Shown: positions 1-6,576 of the stretch, one piece after another
How the letters are laid out: each line of letters begins with the position of its first letter
Position numbering within the stretch: position 1 is the stretch's first letter
Assembly: GCA_039934635.1 (NCBI GenBank)
Contig: JBDTLT010000126.1
Location: 1 to 14,813 of the forward strand
Length of the DNA stretch: 14,813 nucleotides
Origin: DATLFA01 sp039934635
Lineage (GTDB): Bacteria > Actinomycetota > Acidimicrobiia > Acidimicrobiales > WLNW01
Reading direction: 5' to 3'
The notes under the pieces: generated by a model
Told to the model about the DNA's origin: nothing
The model's input: the letters and a program-made list of their open reading frames with translations, nothing else
The model's database searches: none
Translations under genes and position numbers: made by a program

Positions 1-148
1 CGCGGCCCTCGAAGACACCCGATAGCGGCAGCGTGCCCGGGATGATCCAGACCGCGTCCGGATGGACGAGCTCACGCGCACGCGCCTTGTCGGTGAAGCG
101 CGTCGCGAAGAACTCGTCAACGACCTTGCGGTCTTCTTCGACCCCCAT
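1..148 (-). CDS. SnoaL/NTF2-like family protein, N-terminal part (truncated by window edge)
   Basis: Only the first 49 codons are in the window; the rest lies beyond base 1. The ATG at 148 is preceded by a GGGGTGG stretch about 7 nt upstream. The peptide opens with an amphipathic helix (MGVEEDRKVVDEFF), followed by an Asp-Ala-Val-Trp strand and a Pro-Gly-Thr-Leu-Pro loop ending in Gly-Val-Phe-Glu-Gly. This is the usual opening of small SnoaL-like/NTF2-fold proteins, a cone-shaped fold used by ketosteroid-isomerase-type isomerases, polyketide cyclases and many uncharacterised proteins. The family is inferred from this pattern only, and catalytic residues cannot be seen. It is transcribed away from the VOC gene, with 152 bp between the two starts, so the spacer should carry two divergent promoters; I could not place them. 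Small NTF2-like genes often accompany P450/LLM catabolic clusters like the one to its right. Confidence 0.6.
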   Translation of the reverse strand, partial: MGVEEDRKVVDEFFATRFTDKARARELVHPDAVWIIPGTLPLSGVFEGR

Positions 149-300
149 CAGTAATCCACCCCTTCGTCTTGCGTCGACGGCGCAGACTACCTTCATCGCT
201 GTGGCGAGACTCCACGGGACGGTGCGCATCCCGATGAGATCGCGCCGCTCGCGAGAGACCGTCGGGCACCTCGACACGCTTTTCGGCAATGCTGTGGGCC

Positions 301-693
301 ATGGCTGAACTCATCGGATTCCATCATGTCGGCGTCACCGTGACCGATCTCGACAAGAGCGCGGCGTGGTACGCCGACGTGCTCGGGTTCGAGGAATTGT
401 TCCGCGAGGAGAGCGACGAGCGGCGCGCGAGCGTCATGCGATTCCCCGGTGGCTCCACCGGCGTCGGGCTCGTCGAGCATCGCAGCAACGACGGCACTGC
501 GTTCGACCCGACACGGCTCGGCCTCGATCACCTTGCGTTCACCGTCGCCACGCAAGAAGGCATCGAGCAATGGGCGCAGCGGCTCACCACGGCCGGCATC
601 GAGCACTCGGGTGTGATCGAGATTCCCCCCGGCGCCATCCTCAACTTCAAGGACCCCGATGGCATCGCGCTCGCGCTCTTCTGGGACCGCTGA
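301..693 (+). CDS. VOC (glyoxalase/bleomycin-resistance fold) family protein
   Basis: 130 residues, the normal size for one VOC protein built from two beta-alpha-beta-beta-beta modules. The first module opens with FHHVGVTV (residues 7-14) and the second with LDHLAFTV (75-82); His8/His9 and His77 are the expected metal-ligand positions. The module ends with FKDPDGIALALFW (116-128). Members with metal usually have Glu in the motif DPDGxxLEL, but here that residue is Ala125. Metal binding may therefore be altered or absent, or it may use His60. The family covers lyases, dioxygenases, isomerases and binding proteins, so no reaction can be assigned. I prefer the ATG at 301 to the in-frame ATG at 289, because MAEL leads directly into the first strand. 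The gene converges on the LLM oxidoreductase operon with only 18 bp between stop codons. Confidence 0.85.
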   Translation: MAELIGFHHVGVTVTDLDKSAAWYADVLGFEELFREESDERRASVMRFPGGSTGVGLVEHRSNDGTAFDPTRLGLDHLAFTVATQEGIEQWAQRLTTAGIEHSGVIEIPPGAILNFKDPDGIALALFWDR

Positions 694-713
694 GCCCTGG
701 ACCGCTGAGCCCT
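684..713. repeat. Perfect 15-bp tandem duplication across the convergent stop codons
   Basis: The 15-mer GGACCGCTGAGCCCT occurs at 684-698 and again, directly abutting, at 699-713. The first copy contains the last two codons and the TGA stop of the VOC gene. The second copy runs into the stop codon (712-714, minus strand) of the LLM gene. It looks like a small slippage or recombination duplication that lengthened the spacer between the two converging genes. Confidence 0.85.
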
Positions 714-1641
714 AGCCGATCGGTAGCAACTCGATGACGCGATCGACCTGATCGACCGCCGGCATCATCGGCACGAGCAACACTTCGTCGGCGCCGACAT
801 CGGCGAACGCGCGTAATGCCGCGCTGACCGCCGCCGCCGTCGTGGTCTGGATCGTGGCGCCGATGCGTTGTTTGCCCTCATCGGACAAGTGGGCATAGTG
901 CGAGTTCAAGAACGCGTCTTTGCCCTGCGCCGCCTGCGGGCCCAGCGCGAAGTAGAACGACCCCACACACCTCGGTGGCGCCTCACGACCGGCGGCGGCC
1001 CATGCATCGCGCGCCACGGCGAAGTCCTTGCCCACCTTCGTTGCGTCAGCACCGTGATCGAAGTTGGTGATGCCATCGGCCCAACGCGCGGCACGGCGAA
1101 TCGCGGGAGGCGAAAAGGAACCACACAGCAATTCGGGGCCGCCGGCGCGCACTGGAGCGGGGCCGATCGGTGGCACACCTTCCATCGGCGATTCGCCCCG
1201 CCAGATTCTCTGCATGTACTCGACCTGCTCTTCGCAACGGGCCGTGCGCCCTTCATAGGGCGCCGGCGCGGACGCGAAGTCGGGATAGTTGGCGTGGGCC
1301 GATGGATCACTCGTCAACTCGAAGAGAATCGGCTTGCGGCCACCGACGCCAATACCCAGCGTCAACCGGCCGAGGCTCAACTTGTCGAGAGTCGCCGCCT
1401 GCTTCGCCAGCAAACCGGCGTTGTGCAGCGGCACGACCAACACGTTGGTCATCAAGCGCACGCGCTCGGTCACTGCGGCAACGGCGCTCAGCGCGACGAT
1501 CGCGTCGTAGCTGGCGGTGGTCAACAACTCGCCCGTGGACAGCGTCGACACGCCACCGGCATCGGCCCGCCGCGCCCACTCGAGCACCAGCGATCGCTCG
1601 GTGCCCGCCAGCATCGTAGGTAGGCCAACGCCGACCTTCAC
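712..1641 (-). CDS. LLM class (F420-dependent-type) flavin oxidoreductase
   Basis: 309 residues, the usual length for a luciferase-like monooxygenase/F420-dependent reductase TIM barrel. Recognisable parts are the first strand MKVGVGLPT, the helix-strand segment ending RVRLMTNVLVVPLHN (residues 61-74), the KQAATLDKLSLGRLTLGIGVGGR region (80-102) typical of the family, and a C-terminal ADVGADEVLLVP strand (280-291). Such enzymes catalyse two-electron reductions or oxygenations using F420 or FMN; the substrate is unknown. The reading frame stays open far upstream, but the family start matches the GTG at 1641. That places the start 13 nt after the EthD gene's stop codon; the ribosome binding site is weak (GTGAGCGAG), so coupling to upstream translation is plausible. 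It is the last gene of the six-gene operon. LLM, EthD and amidohydrolase genes often occur together in actinobacterial catabolic clusters. Confidence 0.9.
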   Translation of the reverse strand: MKVGVGLPTMLAGTERSLVLEWARRADAGGVSTLSTGELLTTASYDAIVALSAVAAVTERVRLMTNVLVVPLHNAGLLAKQAATLDKLSLGRLTLGIGVGGRKPILFELTSDPSAHANYPDFASAPAPYEGRTARCEEQVEYMQRIWRGESPMEGVPPIGPAPVRAGGPELLCGSFSPPAIRRAARWADGITNFDHGADATKVGKDFAVARDAWAAAGREAPPRCVGSFYFALGPQAAQGKDAFLNSHYAHLSDEGKQRIGATIQTTTAAAVSAALRAFADVGADEVLLVPMMPAVDQVDRVIELLPIG

Positions 1642-1654
1642 CGCGAGCGCTCGC

Positions 1655-2416
1655 TCACCACGGCGCGCCGCCCGCGCCGTTGCTGCGGTGGAGCACGGTG
1701 CCGACGATCGACGTTGCGCCGTTGAGATTGTTGAACTGCTCTTCGGATGCCTTTGCCGCGGTGGTGAATTCGGCCGGCCCACCGACCGCGCTGACGAACC
1801 CGTCCATCGCCCTGAACCATTCGAGCGCGACACCATTGATCTCGGACACGGGCAACCCGGCGGCTTCGGCCGCAACGCGTGAGTGCTCGAGGTTCGCGTG
1901 CAACTGCCGGTAGCCCGCCAGGCCGGGAGTCGTGGTGGCGATCTTGGTGTGCTGCTGCGCCCAGAAATCGCAGAAGGCTTCGTGGGTCGTCTCGGGAGCG
2001 CGCCGCATGCAATAGAACAATTGCACCGGTCCCCCGCCGTCGAGGATGACGAGATCGGTGCCGACGACCGCGCTCGACCGATCGGATTCGATGAGCGAAC
2101 CGAGACGAGTGGCGATGCCCTCGACGCTGCGGGCGAGCTCGTCGAGACCGCCCGGCGCCGGGCACGACACTTCGATCACCGCCGAGAAACCACCCAACTT
2201 GACCCCGTTCGCGAGACCGCGCTCGAGGATCAGGTCATACGCCGGCGCCGGCGTGGCCCCCGACGACGGCACGCGCGCGGCGACGCGGTAGGCCGCGTCG
2301 TCGACGGTCATCTTGGCCAATGCCCCCTTTGCTTCACGCACCAGAGCGTCGTGCAGTTGGGGCGTGATCAGATCACCGGGCGCGGCGAGCAGGAGCAATA
2401 CGCGATTGCGTTCCAT
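1655..2416 (-). CDS. EthD domain-containing protein
   Basis: 253 residues. The C-terminal half (about 130-243) has the EthD hallmarks: the strand VQLFYCMRRAPETT, then HEAFCDFWAQQHTKIA (145-160), and PGLAGYRQLH (164-173), followed by a second strand ending in EWF. The N-terminal half (1-125) has a similar length and strand rhythm (VLLLLAAP, GGFSAVIEV). It may be a diverged second copy of the ferredoxin-like fold; that is inference. EthD was named for a protein required alongside the EthB P450 in ethyl-tert-butyl-ether degradation, and its biochemical role is unclear. A location in an operon with two P450s and a ferredoxin fits that association. The ATG start at 2416 lies 9 nt after the amidohydrolase stop codon. 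The product is soluble, with no signal peptide or membrane segment. Confidence 0.85.
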   Translation of the reverse strand: MERNRVLLLLAAPGDLITPQLHDALVREAKGALAKMTVDDAAYRVAARVPSSGATPAPAYDLILERGLANGVKLGGFSAVIEVSCPAPGGLDELARSVEGIATRLGSLIESDRSSAVVGTDLVILDGGGPVQLFYCMRRAPETTHEAFCDFWAQQHTKIATTTPGLAGYRQLHANLEHSRVAAEAAGLPVSEINGVALEWFRAMDGFVSAVGGPAEFTTAAKASEEQFNNLNGATSIVGTVLHRSNGAGGAPW

Positions 2417-2425
2417 GGCGTTGTG

Positions 2426-3868
2426 TCAGCCGGCGACCGGCGAGTCGACCGCGCCTTCGAGTGCGGTGCCGACGAAGAACTCGGGGTCGGCTCGCTGCAG
2501 CATCTCGCACACGTTGGTGAACGTGAACTTCTTGAACTGCTCGGTGGTCAAGATGCCCTTTTCGACCATCTTGTAGGCCTCGGGGATGACCGCCGAGAAG
2601 TCGGGTACGTCGAAGTGGCTGATGTCGGAACCGAGCATCGGCTTGTACTCGGCACCGAAGGCGTTGGACGGTGAGTATGCGTACGCAGTCGAACGGTCGT
2701 CGGCTTCGCAACCGAAATAGAAGTTGGGCACGAACAGGTCGGCCAGATCGGATTTCTTGTTGATCTGCATCGCCGCGAATTCGTCGTGATCCTCGGGTGG
2801 TGTCCCCCGCAGCGTGCAGGCGACCAGCAACTCTTCGAGGTCACCCTCGACACCCTCGGTCAACTCGGGTGCGTACTGGCGCACGAGCGAGGCCAATTCG
2901 GCGACGTCGAGCAGCGCGGGGTCGTAGATCTCTTCGACTTGCGCGAGGTTGCGCTTTTCCCAGTGCTCGGTCGTGTCGGCGAGCAACGTCGGCGCCCAGC
3001 CGACGCCGCATTCCTGGAACGCGAACACGAGGTTGGGGAACCGCCGCGTGACACCGCCGAGGTAGAGCGACTTGCAGGTCGGGTACGTCATGCCGGCGAA
3101 CGAACCGATGTGGTTAGCCATCCAACTCGTGATCGACGTGTAGAGCCACGTGGGCGGCGCGCCGATACCACCGTGCACGGTGACCGCGTAGTTGAGCTCT
3201 TCGAACTTGGCCCACACCGGGTCGTAGTCGTGCTCGCTGTCGAGCCCGAAGAAGTCCCACCAGTGCGACTGGCCCGGCAACAACCACGGTGATGCCTGCG
3301 GTGCCTTGATCGGGCGCAACACTCCGTTGGGGATGCTGACGACCTTGAGCCCGATCTGCTTGCAGTGTTCGAGTTCGGCGACCGCTTCTTCGACCGTATT
3401 CATCGGGATGATGCCCGCGACCGTGATGCGGTCTTGGAACGGCCCGTAGACGCTGGCGAAGAAATCGTTGAACCCGCGACACAGCCCGATGCGTATTTCG
3501 TCGTCCTGCACGCCGGCGGAACCCATGCCGCTCGTGGCGTACAAGATGGCGTAGGAGAAGCCGAGGTCGCCGAGTCGCTCGTGCAAGAGGCGGGGCGCCA
3601 TCGAGGTCGCGAGATCGATGGCGTGGCGCGACGGCGACCCCCACCAACCGGCTTGCGGCACGCGGCTCATGCGACGTTCTTCGAGCGTAGGGCTCGCCAT
3701 GGCGGCGCGTAAGGGCGACATGCGCTCGCGGTAGCGCTCGAACACGACCGGGCCCATTGCTTCACGGAGATACGGAAGCGCCGCGGGAGTGAACTCGAGG
3801 ATGTGCCCGTCGGCGTCGATGATCGGATGGCCCACCCGCTCCGCAATGTCAACTGCTCGAACGTTCAT
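2426..3868 (-). CDS. Amidohydrolase family (amidohydrolase_2) metal-dependent hydrolase
   Basis: 480 residues with the layout of the amidohydrolase-2 branch of the metal-dependent TIM-barrel hydrolases/decarboxylases. The metal-binding DxH pair is in PIIDADGHILE (Asp20, His22). A further ligand His232 is in AVTVHGGIG, and the FPNLVFAFQECGVGW segment (277-291) is typical of the family. The late catalytic Asp is probably Asp415 in LGSDISHFD (412-420). Relatives hydrolyse or decarboxylate carboxylated and lactone-like substrates, so a role after P450 oxidation is plausible; the substrate is unknown. The start is the ATG at 3868, which overlaps the ferredoxin stop codon as ATGA, with GAAAGG 6 nt upstream. 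The longer open frame upstream lies within the ferredoxin gene and is not used. No signal peptide, so the enzyme is cytosolic. Confidence 0.92.
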   Translation of the reverse strand: MNVRAVDIAERVGHPIIDADGHILEFTPAALPYLREAMGPVVFERYRERMSPLRAAMASPTLEERRMSRVPQAGWWGSPSRHAIDLATSMAPRLLHERLGDLGFSYAILYATSGMGSAGVQDDEIRIGLCRGFNDFFASVYGPFQDRITVAGIIPMNTVEEAVAELEHCKQIGLKVVSIPNGVLRPIKAPQASPWLLPGQSHWWDFFGLDSEHDYDPVWAKFEELNYAVTVHGGIGAPPTWLYTSITSWMANHIGSFAGMTYPTCKSLYLGGVTRRFPNLVFAFQECGVGWAPTLLADTTEHWEKRNLAQVEEIYDPALLDVAELASLVRQYAPELTEGVEGDLEELLVACTLRGTPPEDHDEFAAMQINKKSDLADLFVPNFYFGCEADDRSTAYAYSPSNAFGAEYKPMLGSDISHFDVPDFSAVIPEAYKMVEKGILTTEQFKKFTFTNVCEMLQRADPEFFVGTALEGAVDSPVAG

Positions 3869-4077
3869 GACGTACCTTTCAGAGGGGAACGACGGACTTG
3901 GATTGCCTCGGTCGGGCAGTCGCGCACGACGATGTCGAGCTCGGCGGCCGACGCCTCGCTCTGCGGGATGACCACCGCGAGTGCTTCGTCGTCGATCTGG
4001 AACATCGCCGGCAGATGATGAACGCAGTTTTGCGAGCCGATGCAACGCTCGCGATCGATGACTACTTCGAGGTCCAA
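3865..4077 (-). CDS. 3Fe-4S type ferredoxin, P450 partner
   Basis: 70 residues from a TTG start. The cluster motif is Cys12-x5-Cys18 (CIGSQNC) plus Cys54 in DCPTEAI. The second cysteine of a classical CxxCxxC motif is replaced by Ser15, the arrangement of the single [3Fe-4S] ferredoxins that donate electrons to actinobacterial P450s. The gene sits directly after P450 B and overlaps the amidohydrolase start by 4 nt (ATGA), so it is embedded in the operon. Start choice: the TTG at 4077 begins 4 nt after the P450 stop codon, has GGTGA just upstream, and gives the usual family length. An in-frame ATG at 4116 would add 13 residues and overlap the P450 end by 35 nt. A ferredoxin reductase must come from elsewhere in the genome. 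Confidence 0.9.
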   Translation of the reverse strand: MDLEVVIDRERCIGSQNCVHHLPAMFQIDDEALAVVIPQSEASAAELDIVVRDCPTEAIQVRRSPLKGTS

Positions 4078-4081
4078 CGAG

Positions 4082-5311
4082 TCACCGCGAGTTGGCGCCG
4101 GCGTGCACGACGACATCGAGACGCTCGGGGCCGTACTCGAGGAAGTGCGGCATCAAGTGGTACTCGTATTCGGGCGCAAGGCGCAGTTCGCCGGGGCCGA
4201 AGTGGCGGAAGAACTCTTCGACCGCAACCCGGCCTTCCATGCGGGCCATGTGGTTGCCCAGGCAGAGGTGCGGCCCGGCGCCGAACGCGAGGTTCTCGGG
4301 ATCGGACGCGTTGAGCCGGAACTCGTTGGCGCGATCGAACACCGTCTCGTCGCGATTGGCCGACGCAATACCGGTGACGAGACGATTTCCCGGCTTGATC
4401 GGCGTATCGGCGATCTCGGTCTCTTGCGTGGCGGTGCGAAACAGGAAGAGCACCGGTGGCTCGAAACGCAACGACTCTTCGACGGCGACGGGGATGAGCG
4501 CGGCGTCGTCGCGCAACGTGCGGGCGAAATCGTCGGATGTGATCAGCCGGTGATACAGGTTGCTGATGAGGTTGGTCGTCGAAAGACCGGCGGACAAGAA
4601 GTTGATCGCCAGCGAACGGATGCGCTCGGTCGACAGCTTGTCGCCTTCGATATCGGCATCGACCATCTGACTGACCAGATCGCCGGTCTTGACGTTGCCC
4701 GATCGGCGGTCGTTGATCATCTTGTCGAAGTAGGCGGCCAGTTCGGGCGCGGAGCCGGCGATGTCCTTGCCGACGTCGGGGTGCTCGCGATCCTTGACGC
4801 CATACGCCGGCCAGTCGGTGTGCAGCAACGCGAAGAACTGGGCCGACAGTTCGGCAATGTCGTCGAGCGGGATGCCGAGGACGTGGCCGGTGACGGCGAG
4901 CGGTACGCGGGCCGATACCTCGCCCACGATGTCGCCGCCGCCCTTGGCCACGAGATCGTCGAGCAATTGCTCGATGTAGCCCTGCGTGAAGGTCTCTGCC
5001 CCTTTGGCCATGCCGGGGTTGAACGACTTCAACAACAGCTTGCGCAAGCGCGGATGCAGCGGCGCATCCATCTCGGCCAGAAACAGTTCGTCCTCGGGGA
5101 TCTCGACACCGGCGGCACGAAAGCCGCCCTCGCAACTGAAGGTGCGCGAATCGCGGAACACGCGCTGGGTGTCGAGGTAGCGCGCCGTGTAGTAGAAGCC
5201 CTCCGACGGCTGCGCTACGGGACACTCGCGGCGCATGCGCTGCATCTTGTCCCACATGTGCTGCGTCTGTTCGGGATCGAACAGGTTGAACTCGAAGTCG
5301 CTTTCGCTCAT
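4082..5311 (-). CDS. Cytochrome P450 (P450 B)
   Basis: 409 residues, the normal length for a soluble bacterial class I P450. The haem-binding loop FGAGPHLCLG (343-352) carries the axial Cys350. The K-helix ExxR is Glu279-Ser-Leu-Arg282 followed by FEPP. The C-helix contains MDAPLHPRLRKLL (81-93). The I-helix reads LSAGLSTTNLI (239-249). The usual acidic residue before the catalytic Thr is replaced by Ser244, although Thr245/Thr246 remain. It would hydroxylate an unknown hydrophobic substrate using electrons from the adjacent ferredoxin. The ATG at 5311 overlaps the P450 A stop codon by one base (TGATG), indicating coupled translation. The open frame extends 32 codons further upstream, but that part lies inside P450 A and has no P450 features. 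The CYP family cannot be assigned without a comparison. Confidence 0.95.
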   Translation of the reverse strand: MSESDFEFNLFDPEQTQHMWDKMQRMRRECPVAQPSEGFYYTARYLDTQRVFRDSRTFSCEGGFRAAGVEIPEDELFLAEMDAPLHPRLRKLLLKSFNPGMAKGAETFTQGYIEQLLDDLVAKGGGDIVGEVSARVPLAVTGHVLGIPLDDIAELSAQFFALLHTDWPAYGVKDREHPDVGKDIAGSAPELAAYFDKMINDRRSGNVKTGDLVSQMVDADIEGDKLSTERIRSLAINFLSAGLSTTNLISNLYHRLITSDDFARTLRDDAALIPVAVEESLRFEPPVLFLFRTATQETEIADTPIKPGNRLVTGIASANRDETVFDRANEFRLNASDPENLAFGAGPHLCLGNHMARMEGRVAVEEFFRHFGPGELRLAPEYEYHLMPHFLEYGPERLDVVVHAGANSR

Positions 5312-6504
5312 CAGACGGTGGCCATCTCGAAGCTGATCGGTGCGTGGGCAACGCCACGCGTCGGGACCAACTGATTGCGTTCCAGCTTGGACTCGTCGAG
5401 TTCCCAATCACCGATGGTGTCGAGCATCGCTTGTATCGCGACGCGGGTCTCGAGACGGGCGACCGCGTTGCCGAGGCAGTAGTGGATGCCGTGGCCGAAG
5501 GTCCAGTTGGTCTTGACCGGGCGTTCGAGATCGAGCACCTCGGGATTGTCGAACATCGTCTCGTCGTGGTTGGCCGACCCGTAGAGCAGTAGCACTTGGT
5601 CACCGGCCTTCATCGTGACGCCGTGCAACTCGACATCGCGCGTCGTCATGCGGGCGAGCCCTTGCACGGGCGAGACGAACCGCAGCAACTCTTCGAGAGC
5701 GGTCGACCACATCGCGGGATTGGCCTTGAGCTTGCGCCGTTGGTCGGGATGGCGGCTCAACACGATGACCGCATTGGTGATCATGTTCATGGTCGTGTTC
5801 TGCGATGCGTCGTGCAACAGCGAACAGAACCCGGACACTTCTTCGTCGGCGAGGTTTTCGCCTTCGAGTTGGGCGTCGAGGATCTGCGAGATGAGGTCCT
5901 TGGTGCCGCGGTTGCGACGGTCCTTGACGATGTTGCGCCAGTAGGCATCCATCTCGCCCCACGCCTTGAGGGCGTTCGGGCTGGTGAAATCGGCGGCGCC
6001 GAGCGTGTCGAGATTCCACTGGAGGAACTTCTCGCGCTCGGTCTGGGGCAGATCCATCAGGGTGCACATCGTGACGGTGGGGATCAACTGCGCGAAGTCG
6101 GTCGAGGCGTCGAAGGTGCCGGCGGCGAGGCGCTCTTCGATCAGGCTCAGCGCGTATTTGTAGATCTGCGGTTCGAGATCGGCGATGCGCTTGGGCGTGA
6201 GCACCCGAGACAGGATCGAGCGCAACTCGTCGTGATGCGGCGGGTCCATGTGGAACATGTTGGGCGGCAACAGCGACACATCGGTGTCGACGAGCGTGCC
6301 GCCGGCCGACGAGTAGGTCTTCCAATCGCTCAGCGCGCTGTTGACGTCAGCCGCACGCGAGAGCATCCAGTAGTGCGGCCAGACGCGGTGGTTCTCGACT
6401 TCCTTCTTGTACACCGGGTGCTCGTGGCGCATCGTCGTGTACGCCGGGTACGGATCTTCGAAGAACTTCGGATCGAACGGGTCGAATGCGAAGTTGTCGG
6501 CCAT
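5311..6504 (-). CDS. Cytochrome P450 (P450 A)
   Basis: 397 residues, first gene of the operon. The haem loop FGHGIHYCLG (336-345) has the axial Cys343. ExxR is Glu272-Leu-Leu-Arg275 followed by FVSPV. The C-helix region FHMDPPHHDELRSIL (84-98) is typical of soluble actinobacterial P450s. The I-helix reads HDASQNTTMN (231-240): the usual A-G-x-D/E-T-T is A-S-Q-N-T-T, so both the Gly and the acidic residue are changed. The ATG at 6504 has a strong GGGGGA ribosome binding site 6 nt upstream. It is clearly a different subfamily from P450 B next door (different I-helix and C-terminus), so this is not a recent duplication. The two probably act at different positions or steps on one substrate and share one ferredoxin; that is inferred from co-transcription. 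Confidence 0.95.
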   Translation of the reverse strand: MADNFAFDPFDPKFFEDPYPAYTTMRHEHPVYKKEVENHRVWPHYWMLSRAADVNSALSDWKTYSSAGGTLVDTDVSLLPPNMFHMDPPHHDELRSILSRVLTPKRIADLEPQIYKYALSLIEERLAAGTFDASTDFAQLIPTVTMCTLMDLPQTEREKFLQWNLDTLGAADFTSPNALKAWGEMDAYWRNIVKDRRNRGTKDLISQILDAQLEGENLADEEVSGFCSLLHDASQNTTMNMITNAVIVLSRHPDQRRKLKANPAMWSTALEELLRFVSPVQGLARMTTRDVELHGVTMKAGDQVLLLYGSANHDETMFDNPEVLDLERPVKTNWTFGHGIHYCLGNAVARLETRVAIQAMLDTIGDWELDESKLERNQLVPTRGVAHAPISFEMATV

Positions 6505-6536
6505 GAATGTTCCCCCATCGAAACCAAGTGACTGCG

Positions 6537-6555
6537 GCCCACGATAATCGCGGGC
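6537..6555. other. Stem-loop between the membrane-protein gene and the P450 operon
   Basis: An inverted repeat with arms GCCCACGA (6537-6544) and TCGCGGGC (6548-6555) and a TAA loop. It forms 8 pairs, one of which is a G-T wobble or an A-C mismatch depending on strand. It lies in the 72-bp gap after the membrane-protein stop codon and before the P450 A start. There is no T tract in either direction, so it could be a weak terminator for the upstream gene or a leader structure of the operon. Confidence 0.35.
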
Positions 6556-6576
6556 AGCCGTGGATGGCGATGCGGC

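Noticed and set aside
3839..3872. TCGAACGTTC near the ferredoxin/amidohydrolase junction as a LexA (SOS) box
   Set aside because: The half sites are fused without the 4-bp spacer of the actinobacterial LexA site, the second half is incomplete, and it lies inside an operon at a coding junction.
4062..5603. Long open frame on the minus strand overlapping both P450 genes in another frame
   Set aside because: Its product is Arg/Ala/Pro-rich low-complexity sequence, typical of an out-of-frame reading of GC-rich genes, while both P450 frames show full family motifs.
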